Assembly (NCBI RefSeq): GCF_000835495.1
Contig: NW_015622545.1
Span: 930,001-994,000 of the forward strand
Direction of reading: 5' to 3'
Length of the DNA: 64,000 nt
Origin: Cladophialophora immunda
Taxonomy: Eukaryota > Ascomycota > Eurotiomycetes > Chaetothyriales > Herpotrichiellaceae
Below the pieces are notes generated by a model. That model was not told the DNA's origin. It saw only the letters and a list, made by a program, of their open reading frames with translations, and made no database searches. Made by a program: the position numbers and the translations under genes. Of the stretch, positions 22,851 to 32,899 are shown one piece after another (positions within the stretch are counted from its first letter, which is position 1; each line of letters starts with the position of its first letter).

Positions 22851-23440
22851 ATGTGCCCAGAGGGACGTGATGTGGGTTCCAGCTCCGCTGGCCCGTCCGG
22901 TAGAAGAAGAACTATAGATTCTCGGGCTGGCACCTCACACTGAAGAGCATTGTGGAGGCAGACACGCATTCTGGGTATTGGGTCAGCTTTGATAAATGCA
23001 ACATGGGACCCTGAGTATACCTAAAGGAGGTAAGGAGGCGATAGAGAGGCGACGCAGGGGGTGGCCTCTGCTTAACGGAAGGGCTGGGACGCTTATCTAG
23101 GACCGGGAATGGGACCTAGCTCCTTCGCTGTACCCAACCAGATAGGGATAAGGCTGTTCTGGTGCTGGTATAGCTGGCAAAGATAGCTAGCAAAGACGGC
23201 CATGTCATTTGGGAGGGAGCAGCATCTGGTCCGCCAGGTGCGTGTTACCCGCCCAGCTTGCGAGTCTAACCCATTCCACACTTCTCCCTCCCAGCATCGA
23301 CTGCCACGAAAGGCACGGTGCCCAGGGGCTTGGCACTGCACGATATATTTGCTGTTCAGTTCCTTCGTTCCTCCTGGGGCAATCAATCAATTCATTGCCT
23401 ACGCTTCCGGCTTTTCCTTGTCCGGTTGAGCACTCAATCG
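22851..23440. other. no gene recognised
   Basis: Mixed composition with short frames on both strands. 23200-23330 has a C-rich stretch with CCACACTTCTCCCTCCCAGC that could be an intron end, but no coding partner is visible. Confidence 0.4.
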
Positions 23441-25215
23441 GCAAGTGCTCAGCCCTGTGGTGAGGAGGGTTATCATCGTGTTCGTGCTGCAAGAGCCTAA
23501 ATCAGCGGGTCTGAGGAGCACTTGGCCCAGGTATGTCCTGTCCTGTCCCTACTGCGTCTGTGGCCAAACCAAGACCGACATGATGCCATCGGACTGTCCA
23601 AACAAGGAGATTCGAGCCTATCGGTGGTGACGAGGACCATATGGCGAAGGATTACCCATCCCATCATATATCCAAACGAGACTGTCTAAGCAAGAGCATG
23701 AGGAGTACTTGGCCCAGGTGTGTGTCCTGTCCCTACATCTGTGGCCAAACCAAGACTGACACGATGCCGTAGGAGTGTCTAAACAACGAGATTCGAGCCT
23801 GACGAAGACCATCTAGCTCGAGATTGTCCTCAGTCTCAGCCTCGAAAGACGACTTGTAAGTTCTACACGGTAACGAGGAAGACTATCTGGCATGAGATTG
23901 CCCTGAGTCTCGAACGATGACTTAGAACATCAGCACAGCAGCGAGGAAGACCATCTGGCTCGAGATCGTCCTCGAAAGAGGATTACAGCATCTATAATAA
24001 GGCCATCTATACAGCAACAAGGAAGGCCATCTATAACGAGATTGTCCTACCTCAGCCTCGAGATTGTCCGCAGCCTCGAAAGACGACTTGTAACATCTGC
24101 AACGAGGAAAGGAATCTGCAACGAAGGTCACCTGCAACGAGGCATCATCTGCAACGAGGCAACATCTGCAACGAGACAACATCTACAACGAAGACCATCT
24201 GGCCGAGATTGTCCTCAGCCTCCAGAGACGACTTACGACATCTGTACAGCAACGACTTGCAACATCTGCCCCAGCCTCGACTTGCAACATCTGCAACGAA
24301 GACCATGCAACGAGACAACATGTGCAAGGAAGACCATCTGGCTCGAGATTGTCCTGCCTCAGCCTCGAACGACGACTTACAACATCTACAACGAGGACGA
24401 CCATCTGTAACGAGACGACATCTACAACGAAGAAGGCCATCTGGCTCGAGATTGTCCTGAGCCTCGAACGACGACTTGTAACATCTGCACAGCAATGACA
24501 TACAACATCCACACCGCAGCGAGGAACACCAGCTGGCTCGACATTATCCTGCCTCGAAACAGAACTTGCCGTAACTGCGGACGAAGACCATCTAGCTCGA
24601 GATTGTCCTGCCTCAGCCTCGAAAGATGACTTACAACATCTACAACGAGACGCCATCTGCAACGAGGAAGGCCATCTGGCTCGAGATTGTCCTGAGCCTC
24701 AAACGATGACTTGCAACATCTGCACAGCAACCAGGAAGGCCATCCAGCCGTCCTCGGTCTCAGCTCCGAGATTATCGTCAGCCACAAGATTGTCGTCAGC
24801 CTCGAACGATGACTTGCAACATCTGCAACGAGGAAGACCATCTAAAACGAGATTACACTGCCTCAGCCTCCTCGAGATTGTCCACAGCCTCGACTGCAAC
24901 AAGGAAGACCATATATGGCTCGATGTCCTGACCCTGGAACGATGACTTACAACATCTACCCCAGCCTCGACTTGCAACATCTGCAGGGTAACGAGGCAAC
25001 ATCTGCAACGAGTAAGGCTATCTGCAACATGGAAGGCTATCTGGCTCGTGTAAGTCTCCCACCATTCTCTCTCAGGACCATTGCTGTCCGTTCTGCTGAT
25101 GTGCCCTCCAGCTACGAACGATGTCCTATGCCTACCGGCCGCCCATCGTACCTTCAATCGGCCGGTCGTCCTACGAACCATATCAGAGATTGTTTAAACA
25201 TACAGAACGAACTAT
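23440..25215 (+). pseudogene. zinc-knuckle gene relic a, decayed into a tandem tract
   Basis: The start reads CGEEGYHRVRA and EEHLAQ, then an intron-like block with GTATGT and GACATGATGCC whose acceptor AG is lost. From 23800 on the sequence is a degenerate tandem of a unit of about 60 nt, CTGGCTCGAGATTGTCCT plus CAGCCTCGAAAGATGACTTG plus CAACATCTGCAACGAGGAAG. In frame this encodes LARDCPQPRKMTCNICNEEG, a CCHC zinc knuckle with linker. Indels change frame every unit or two, so no product is possible. It ends with a GTAAGTCTCC intron-like block and the CGGCCGGTCGTCC tail shared with loci c, d and e. Confidence 0.75.
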
Positions 25216-25395
25216 AAAAGAGATGGAACCTTAATACATACTTGACCCTGGGGTAAATACACATAACAAACTATGAAAGAGATGGATACTTAATAGATAC
25301 TTGACCGAATACACAGCATGAACTGTGAAAGAGATGCATACTTGATGGATATTTGACCCTGAGGCATCCTGATATCCACCCAAGCATCGTCCAGA
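25215..25395. repeat. 43-bp minisatellite (GAAAGAGATGGATACTTGAT), locus a
   Basis: Three to four degenerate units with TGTGAAAGAGATGGATACTT and GGATACTTGACCCTGAGGC follow the zinc-knuckle tract. The same order, tract then minisatellite, occurs at 40192-40380 and 56660-56895. Confidence 0.75.
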
Positions 25396-26110
25396 CCATA
25401 CCACTACCACCTTGACAAACGGCTGGACATCAACGAAGACCGGGGATACTCGGTATTGAACCGCTTGTCAACATCCTGACGCCAGAAACTGTGTCGATCT
25501 CTCGCCCATACCGTCATTGAACCGTTCTATCTGACATCGGCTGATCTAAGCGGCTCCGATCGTCACCCACGTCCCTACCTGCGCAGCCACGCCCGTCCAC
25601 CCTCGATCTACCCGCTGCCGCCGATGGGTCGGCCTCTTTTTGTCCTCGTTCCCGCTCGCCGTTGCAGTGGCGGAACGGCAACGTGTCGTTGGTCTAGATC
25701 CACGGCATCGCCTCTTTATCGACCACTACAGGCAGAAGCTTCTCTAAGGCTGGCCGTAGGCGAAGGCTTTGCATTATCGATGCCATGCCGGAGTTGTTTA
25801 CACACCTGGTGCCCGCTGTTACAACACGGGACAGCCGACCTGGAAGGCGACTGCAGACTCAAGCACCTACCTGGCGACTCCATCTACCGCCGCCACCGCA
25901 GCATGAATCGACAGAAGACACAGTCATACAAGATCTGCCGCCTCAGATGGGAGTTCTACAGTGAATGCGGCGCTCAATGTATGATGCGGATGGGGAGGGA
26001 CCTGGGTAAGGACCTCGAAGTGCTTTGGGAGGCCATGGCTCGGTTCAGCCTCGCCACGGTTTACCCAATGCGTCCTCCACCGGTACATGCGACTTGACGA
26101 CGACGACGAC
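25395..26110 (+). repeat. module D: conserved sequence downstream of the zinc-knuckle tracts
   Basis: CATCCTGATATCCA, GCATCGTCCAGACC, ACATCCTGACGCC and CGGCTCCGATCGTCACCC are shared with 40380-40600 and in part with 56890-57420. 25780-26100 (GAGTTGTTTACACACC, ACTGCAGACTCAAGCACC, GAAGACACAGTCATAC) is shared with 57474-57770. A frame reading MNRQKTQSYKICRLRWEF is interrupted in the second copy. Once-coding, unknown function. Confidence 0.6.
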
Positions 26111-26297
26111 GAGGGCTTCATGTCCGATTGAGCATGATGGGGTCGTGAAGAGAGGTCAACAACACTCGAGGGCAATTGGACGCCGACGCCCAAGTCCACA
26201 GAGTTGATTTCCGACACCCACGCCATCAGCCATCAGCCATCAGCCATCACATCGGCTGCAAGACATGCAAGATGCACGGTGCACGAGCACAGACGAC
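26085..26297. repeat. modules A (part) and B
   Basis: 26085-26170 is the ACATGCGACTTGACGACGAC to TCCGATTGAGCATGATGG part of module A. 26225-26295 is module B with three CATCAGC units and CATCGGCTGCAAGACATGC. Confidence 0.65.
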
Positions 26298-26613
26298 ATG
26301 CACAGGGGGCAGCGTTGGCAGGAACCGATTCTTCGATCGATCGATTTTCTTGGCACTCCAGAGACTAAGGAATCGATTCCTGATCGAACTTGATCGAAAC
26401 CCTATAATCTGATTGGTTAGGGTAATATTATTGCGTTCCGGATATCCGAATATAGTATAGCTTATTTATCTATACTACTTTAGGATAGATTCTATAATAT
26501 TCTTAAGCGAGGAAAAGTCTAGTCACGTGTATCCACTTTTTCTCGAGTAGAATACGTACTAACTTAAAATAGTAGCTACCTAAGCCTAAAGAATCGATTC
26601 CAGCCAACCCTGT
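26298..26613. mobile_element. short TIR element with RIP-like AT-rich interior
   Basis: The left end carries GTTGGCAGGAACCGATTCTT (about 26312-26331). The right end is its inverted counterpart, AAGAATCGATTCCAGCCAAC (about 26586-26607), a 20-bp imperfect TIR. CAGGG and CCCTG may extend it on both sides. The interior (26400-26580) is AT-rich with few CA/TG, unlike the surrounding GC-rich DNA. No transposase frame is present, so this is a MITE-like remnant. I could not define a target-site duplication. Confidence 0.6.
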
Positions 26614-26639
26614 TCCTCCTTGGTTACTGTTCCTGCTAC

Positions 26640-28100
26640 ATCCTGCAGGCTCTCCTGCGATCGATTCTGCTGCAGCGACTGCACGCCGACCTCAACGGTT
26701 TGGTTTGGTTTGGTTTATTTTTGTTGTTGTTGGCAGCCGAGCGAGACAGCGTTACGGCCAGAACACCGCGCCCATCGACGCCGGCGGCCCCTGGACAGGC
26801 CTCTGCGTTCTTGCACGTTGCATGCGGACGGGTTCGATCCCCGTACAATGGCAGCGGCCAACCTTTGAAGCTTGAGGGGAAAGCTGGGTTGGGGGGCCTG
26901 TCCCTGAGCTGCTCCACGAATGCGGTCAAGCAGTTGCGGGGACATTGGTCGATTGAAGCTGCGCACCTGGAAGATCAACTCGTGCAGATCGCGTCCACCG
27001 CCGGTGCTGTACAGATGCCGCACCTCCAGCGCAACTCGAAATTCATGGCGGCCTTTCTTCAGGTATCCGCGATCCGTAGCATCCAGTAGAGCGTCCATCA
27101 AGCATCGTCCCACGCCTGATTTGCGGGATGAAAGCGTAGCGCCCATATGTTGGTGTTTGACGGGTGTATTGTGGGCGTCGAGGGCTCCACCGAGAAAATT
27201 GCGCATTATGGTATCCATCACCCTCCTCGGATGGGGTCTCGACAACAAACTGCTGTTGAATCACGCCATTTCGCTGCCGGTGCGGTGTCTGTGCGACGGG
27301 AGGGTCATACATGTTCATGCTGGCCCGCTGGGAACGGCTTAACTGAGGAGAGGTGGGCATACTCATTTGCCGGTCGAGGAGATGGGATGGCGTCGTCGAG
27401 CTGACGCGGCATTGGAAGCCTGGATGTTTTCGTCGAGCACCGTTTGTTGCCTGACTACCGTTTTGTTGCTTGACTGCCACCCTGCCCACTTTTGATGCTC
27501 ACATTGTCGGTCTCCTCGCATGATCGAATGAGCTCACTAGTAATGCTGCGGACGAGTACCGTAGAATCAGAATAAGAAAGCTCCCGAATCACATCGTAAA
27601 GACCGTATTAGTCGAGAAGGGAACGCCCTTCTTCTGTCGAGTCGCAGATCCTGCCGATGATACGAAGTAGGTTCGGACGGATCGCGGGTTTGCTGTGACC
27701 CTAGGTAGCCTTTGGCCCAAGGTATCGAACACTCGCGAGCTTCTCGCCATCGAGGCCGTAAGAGGTGGCGATAGTCGAAGCAACTTCTGAAGAGGCTCTG
27801 GAAGGTTGTGTCGGCGATTATGGCAGGTTGATGCAAACTCCGGGCGGAGACAACGGCCTCCACGGGAAACTGATGTCGATTGCTGCTCTAACGGCCATGT
27901 GAAGTGGGGTTGTTTGAACTTGGATTGTGTGCATTTCCGCTGAAGCACGTCTTGTCTCCCTGGTGCCTCTTCCTTGCTGCTTCGCCTCCTAGTCAAGCCG
28001 TGTTTGATGAATGAGGCTCCCTTCACCACCCCGCCGCCCACCTTTCCGACACCTTTCACGGGTGCACCAATTACCTTCCCGGCTGGCGCGAAGGTACCTG
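26640..28100 (-). pseudogene. decayed membrane-protein-like gene, copy 2
   Basis: The minus strand has KGVGKVGGGVVKGASFIKHG (about 28000-28057), LTASMARSSRVFDTLGQRLP (about 27730-27790), RASMNMYDPPVAQTPHRQR (about 27280-27335), then YGRYAFIPQI and RGYLKKGRHEFRV (about 27035-27075). It is colinear with 20300-22850, but the part encoding CNFLGRALDAQRFF and the transmembrane helix is reduced to a short remnant, and the tandem expansion is absent. Several frames are needed, so it is a pseudogene. It preserves the 5' end that copy 1 lacks. Confidence 0.55.
26702..26862 (+). repeat. dispersed repeat H, copy 1, with a tRNA-like T arm (SINE candidate)
   Basis: CGAGCGAGACAGCGTTACG, CCCTGGACAGGCCTCTG and GTTCTTGCACGTTGCATGC are shared with 32717-32895 and, inverted, with 45665-45815. 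At 26828-26844 ACGGGTTCGATCCCCGT forms a perfect 5-bp T stem with a TTCGATC loop, which is also a good polymerase III B box. D and anticodon arms are not convincing, so it is not a tRNA gene. A (T)-rich TTGGTTTGGTTT tract lies at the 5' side. Confidence 0.5.
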
Positions 28101-28305
28101 AAAAGGTTGATGTCCCTTGCCGGGCTCGGGTGATGTAGTCGGGTCCTAGCCTGGTTGACAGCCTCCTGTCCTGCTAGATCCCAACGTCTTGTCTCTGGAG
28201 TCCTTGTCTCTTGAGTCCTTTGGTCGAAGCTGGTAGCGATGGGCGGCGGGGTATATCGAGAGCGTTCGACATTGACAACGGTCTCAGCCCTCCTTGCGTA
28301 ACGCC

Positions 28306-28452
28306 GTGTGTAGCTGGAGTTCGATATGCTTTTCTTGAGGAAGGCCGTATGTAGCTGGAGTTCGATATGCTCTTCTTGAGGAAGGCCGGATGTAGCTGGA
28401 GTTCGATATGCTCTTCTTGAGGAAGGCCGTATGTAGCTGGAGTTCGATATGT
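28306..28452 (+). repeat. 41-bp tandem repeat, 3.6 copies
   Basis: Unit: GTATGTAGCTGGAGTTCGAT plus ATGCTCTTCTTGAGGAAGGCC. Units start at 28306, 28347, 28388 and 28429 and differ by one or two bases. Confidence 0.9.
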
Positions 28453-29197
28453 CGGTATCGGGCTCAGTCCTTTTCTTTCTTCTTTGACTTGTTACTCAAA
28501 CCGCCACCAGTCTGCGAAGAAGCTGAAACCTGCTTGCGTATCGAAGACGAGAGGGTTGGCCAGAGGACTGATCTTGACAGTAAGTTTGCTGGATTCTTGA
28601 CCTGGGCGTATGGATCGTTGCTTGCAGCATTGGGCGAGGGTGCTCTTCTGCGAAGAAGCTGAAACCTGCTTGCGTATCCAAAGCGAGGCCCCTGCCATCT
28701 TTCTCAGAGGAGGGCGGTGTCGAATCCCCAGCACCACTGGGAAACGACAGAGATGCGGGAGAGGTGAAGTCCTTGGGCTGTTACGCGGTGGACGGGTGAG
28801 TGGCAAGCGACTCCATGATTGCAGGGACGTAAGGTTGGTCGCTGCGGCGTAATAGAGCGGTCGCAGCTTCTGTATCCTTTCGATGAGAGAGATCGATGAA
28901 GGACGAAAGCAGTTTGGAGAGGATGAAAAACAGATCTGATGCCGGTAACCTCGGTGGCAAGGCGGAGCGTAGGCAATGGATGGATTGATTGCTAGGAGGA
29001 ACGAATGGACTGAAACAGCCATCTATCCGTTGAGTACCAAGCCCTGGCACAGTGCTTTCCGTGACAATGGTGGTCCTTCCAGATGCCGATTTGGAGCAGC
29101 GTTGTCGGAAACTGCGCAGTGGCGCCGCAGGCATATAAGCTGCGCTCCCCCCCCTTTCGCATTGAGTCCCTACAGCCTCTCCGATCTCCCGCAACCT
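28453..29197. other. duplicated GAAGAAGCTGAAACC blocks, no gene
   Basis: TCTGCGAAGAAGCTGAAACC followed by TGCTTGCGTATC occurs at 28513 and again at 28648, about 135 bp apart. The rest up to 29197 has short frames on both strands but nothing I can name. Confidence 0.5.
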
Positions 29198-30165
29198 TTC
29201 CACCCACTATGCAGCAACGTCTTAGCTCACGATTCATTTCAAAGCACAAGGAAAATGTGAGATAAAGGCCAAAGCCTCCAATAGAGGCTCTTCCTGACGT
29301 TAACAGCCTTATAGATACAATCCAATCGGTGGTCACTCCACAATATACCTACATTCTTATAAACACTATCCTTTGGGAGTGGAGCAACAACTTGAAGAAC
29401 GGTTCCCCACGAATGTCTCTCGTCTCCGGCGCCGATTTGACCCAACTTGGGTCCAGCAAATTTGGGCACACCGGCTCAACAGAAATCTGGGTTGGGTTGG
29501 GCCAGCAAGCAAGAACACCGCAATTCCCGAGTCGATCCAGAGGGACATGTCAGAGGCTTTGGCCATGACCTTGACCTACATTTCCACGATTCATCTCAAG
29601 CAAATCTCGGCGAACAAAGCACAAGGGAACGGTGAGATAAAGGTCGAAGACTCCAATAGAGGCTCTGCCTGACGTTGACAGCGTTACAGACACAATCCAA
29701 TCGGTGGTCACCCCACAACATACCTGTATTCTTATTAACACCACAAACAACTTTGGGGTGGGAACAACAACTTGAAAGAACGGTTCCCCACGAATGTTGT
29801 CCTGTCTCTTGTCTCTCGTCTCCGGCGCCGATTTGACCCAACCTGGGTCCAGCGAATTTGAGCACACCAGTGGGCCAGCAAGCAAGAACACTGCAATTCC
29901 CGAGTCCAGAGGGACATGTCAGAGGAGGTTTGGGTGGGCCTTGGGACATTGTTGAAGAATCAGTAGTCGTTATTGAAGAAGCAGTGGTCGTTGTTGAAGA
30001 ATCAGTTATAATACAAGTAGAAACTATATTTCCACCCACTATACAACATCGTCTCAGTTCCCCCTTTCCACCATTGTACAACATCGTCTCAGTTCACGAT
30101 TCATCTCGGCGAATAGAGCACGAGAGAAAGGTAAGAACTGTCGATAGATACCGTTGTCGGGCGGG
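29198..30165 (+). repeat. dispersed repeat I, two full copies and a fragment in tandem
   Basis: Units at about 29205-29570 and 29580-29935, with a partial one at 30030-30130. Each has ACGATTCATYTC, GAGATAAAGGYC, CTCCAATAGAGGCTC, ATCCAATCGGTGGTCAC, AACGGTTCCCCACGAATG, GACCCAACYTGGGTCCAGC and CAAGAACACYGCAATTCCCG. Inverted copies lie at 45335-45660 and 46050-46680. No protein is encoded. A short tandem GTAGTCGTTATTGAAGAA occurs at 29965-30010. Confidence 0.75.
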
Positions 30166-30174
30166 AACGCAAAC

Positions 30175-30600
30175 GGTGTAACGGACGTTGGTATTGCTGG
30201 CTGGGACGGCAGCCCAGCTCCTGCTCCATAGCTGAATGCCAGGAAGGGAAACGGTGCAACTGACGTCGGTGCTGCTGGCTGGGACGGCAACCCGACTCCC
30301 AGCCCTGCGCAGGCCTTCTGGCTGGGGCTAAAGAGACTGGGGAGAGTCCGCTTGAGGGTGGCAGGCAAGATGCTGCTGGGTGTGCTTGGTATAGTCTGGT
30401 GGTTTCATCAAACTGCTGACGGATGCCAGCCGCGACCGTGCAGGAAGAGGGTGACGGATGGCCAGAGAGCCAATCTGCTTTTCGGAGTGTTTGGTTGCGG
30501 AGTTCAGATTGACGGCCTTCCAGGTGTCCCATGTCGACATTGTAGACGGGTTTCTTCTTCTGGTAGCCATCCAGTTTCTCGCTCTTGAATTTAGCTCTTG
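30175..30600. repeat. module J, tandem pair
   Basis: GCAACGGACGTTGGTATTGC at 30178 and its relative at 30248 both lead into GGCTGGGACGGCAACCC-type sequence. The + frame reads GATDVGAAGWDGNPTPSPAQ. The same peptide block sits behind the zinc-knuckle exons at 37680-37756, so this module probably derives from the 3' end of the zinc-knuckle gene. Confidence 0.6.
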
Positions 30601-31182
30601 AATTTCTAGCAAGTAGCACGATCTCGCTTGAACAATGTCTCGTCCATCTCAGATGTCAATGTTTCACAAAGGCGAGCGAGCGAGCGAGCGACGGCACAGA
30701 CTGCATTGTGCCAGACTGCGCTACGTTGCACTGACTGCGCTGGACTGCCCTCGAGTGTGTTTGATGGCCGAACTGTTGGGCTTTGAACGGTCTTCAAGCG
30801 CTTCGCACTGCATTCCTCGTCCTTGTCGTCCCTTCCATCCCTATCCTCGTCCGCGCGCTGAACATCCTTCACAAAATCCTTTCTTGCTTGAAGATGTTTC
30901 CTCCTCGTCAAATGGAAGTCCAAGTTGGCAGACGCATTCTTCTTGGTCGATCATTGGAGTCTTCGCAGTGGATGTCGAACCAAAGATGGTTGTGATTGCT
31001 GGCCGCAGGGTTGTGGTCTGGGAATTCGTAAAGGAGGAGACTCTGGAACTCTGTCTTCGTGTCTGCGTCTGTAGCTGCGGCGACGAGATCGAAGTCGTGC
31101 GTTGCTGATTTTGACGGGGAATCCGATGTTATACGAGCTGGTGGTTCCAGCCGGTGGTGTTGCACTTGGTTCTCTCCCCCAG
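30600..31182. other. GAGCGAGCGAGC and GACTGCGCTG tracts, no gene
   Basis: 30670-30700 is (GAGC)n-like. 30700-30780 holds four GACTGCGCTGGACTG-type units leading to CTCGAGTGTGTTTGATGGCC, a block recurring at 20515, 44985 (inverted) and 48075. The rest has no recognisable coding sequence. Confidence 0.5.
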
Positions 31183-31554
31183 CTATCTTACTTTCCCCAG
31201 CTCAACGCCCTCAAGGATCGCCATGACCACCCGAGGCTGAAAGGGGTTCTGGAATGGCCGCGAACCTCCAATCATGCTGTAGACACAGACACCGTATGCC
31301 CAAATGTCAGCCGCTGGGCGATACAATGGCACGCTCCACCAAGACATCAGCTTTGATGTATTCCGCAATTCGCAGGATCTCGGGACGGGAGCGACAGCCA
31401 ACGCGGCTTTAAGAACATGGATGGCATGCCTCGGGGCGATCTTGTTCCCGGTCTCACACCCGGGTTCATCGCTCAAGGTGGAGGCGGAGGAGGAGGTCCT
31501 TATAAATGCCCAATTGTGTTGCTTATTGGTTATGCCCGCTGGTGCTGATGGCAA
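31183..31554 (-). pseudogene. protein kinase C-lobe fragment
   Basis: The minus strand reads YRPAADIWAYGVCVYSMIGG and then RPFQNPFQPRVVMAILEG, followed by GK and a GTAAGA donor-like sequence. DIWAYGV-Y is kinase subdomain IX (usual DIWSLGV) and the RPF...ILEG part is subdomain X. The ATP-binding and catalytic loops are absent, so it is a fragment. The frame upstream (ATHVLKAALAV-like) is not recognisable as kinase. Confidence 0.65.
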
Positions 31555-32460
31555 TCGTAGTCCATTCCTCCTATGACATCAGCCTCCCCCACGTTTCGCC
31601 AGGGCATCATGAGCCCTCAAGCACCACATGGTGTTTGACACGTTATCTCGGCCGGTCAAAGCCTTCACTCGCGATATGCAGGAATCTGGAAAGCCAGTTC
31701 GGCTCAAACTTCGCCCAAGTGTGCCTGGAGTTTTGCTAAAGTAGAGGCTTTGAACCAATTAATGGCTCAATAGGCAATGCCCCTTCCTGGATGCCATTAA
31801 TATCCCATATGTACCCCGAAAGTCCCTCGCCGTCCGAGTGGCGGCGGCTTCAAGAGGCTGTCTCGAGGCTTGAGGGGATTGAGCAGATGACCTACTCGCA
31901 GACCGGTCTCTAAGGTAGCGGAACATAATTTTCAGATCAGGCTCTCTCTCCCAGTATTGGCGGGGCCTTGGAAAGCAATACCCGTTTGCTTTCAGCCTTA
32001 TGTACATTCCTTTGCAAAGACAGTTGGATTGTTAGAAGGTAACGGAATGGGTTCCTCGCATTGGCTCCAAGACAACTTCCGACACGTCATACATCAGACC
32101 CATCAGAGAGCAGCAAACAAAAAGAGCAAGCAATGAAGGCAATTCCCATTGAGAGTGGGCCCGTTGCATGCTATTGAATGCATGTCGCTGGTTTCCATCA
32201 CAATAATAGTCGCCATATTCCATTATCCCAGAGATGGAAGGTTTATGATCGAACACGAGCGAGTGCACTCGAGTATCTGCGCGGGTCGCCTTCCGGGTTC
32301 TTCTGAGCCACGACGAACTGTGCAGGAGCCGGCACTGGCGGGTACACAGAATGAATGGATGCCTGTACGGAATTGATGCTGGTACATGCGAACGGCCTCA
32401 CCGTGGTTAATGCCCGTCAAGATGGTATTGGCCGGCCAGTCATCCGCAATGGCCAAGAAG
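31555..32460 (-). other. unrecognised minus-strand frames
   Basis: Short minus-strand frames read YIRLKANGYCFPRPRQYWE (about 31950-32007), GDYYCDGNQRHAFNSMQRAH (about 32150-32215) and ANTILTGINHGEAV (about 32390-32435). They look once-coding, but each is under 85 codons and in its own frame. No family recognised. Confidence 0.35.
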
Positions 32461-32716
32461 AGGCTTCAAGTCTCGAAGGAGATCAAGCAGGAGGAACACA
32501 ACCTCGAAGGCATTGCCTTGGAAATGGCACGGTCAGCGAACAGAGTGCTAGTTGTGCTCGAAACCTTCTGTTCCCCCCCCCGTTACCGTTCATGCGGCGC
32601 CCTGCAGGCTCTCCTGCGATACACGAAGGGGTCAACTAGTCGGGGTCAACTGGTCGGGGGTCAACTGGCTCGGAACGTAATCGCTGGCACAGAAAAGTCT
32701 GCTGCAGCGACTCCAC

Positions 32717-32895
32717 GCCGACCTCCAGCGTTTGGTTTGGTTTGTTGATGTTGTTGTTCTTGTTGGCAACCGAGCGAGACAGCGTTACGACCAGAACATC
32801 GCACCCATCGACGCTGACGACCCCTGGACAGGCCTCTGTGCGTTCTTGCACGTTGCATGCGAACGAATTCGATCCCCATACAATAGCAGCGACCA
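32717..32895 (+). repeat. dispersed repeat H, copy 2
   Basis: Colinear with 26702-26862, including TTGGTTTGGTTT, CGAGCGAGACAGCGTTACG and CCCCTGGACAGGCCTCTGTG. The T-arm-like part is degenerate here (GAACGAATTCGATCCCCAT). 32630-32665 just upstream has three GGGTCAACTGGTC units. Confidence 0.65.
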
Positions 32896-32899
32896 ACCT

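Noticed and set aside
26735..26862. tRNA gene
   Set aside because: Only the T arm is convincing. The acceptor pairs 5 of 7 at best, and D and anticodon arms do not form. Kept as a SINE candidate.
28306..28452. CRISPR-like array
   Set aside because: Units are contiguous without spacers and the sequence is fungal. It is an ordinary tandem repeat. The same applies to 62755-63415.
30670..30705. telomere-like or origin-like GAGC repeat
   Set aside because: (GAGC)n is a common microsatellite here and recurs next to module K. No TTAGGG units are present.
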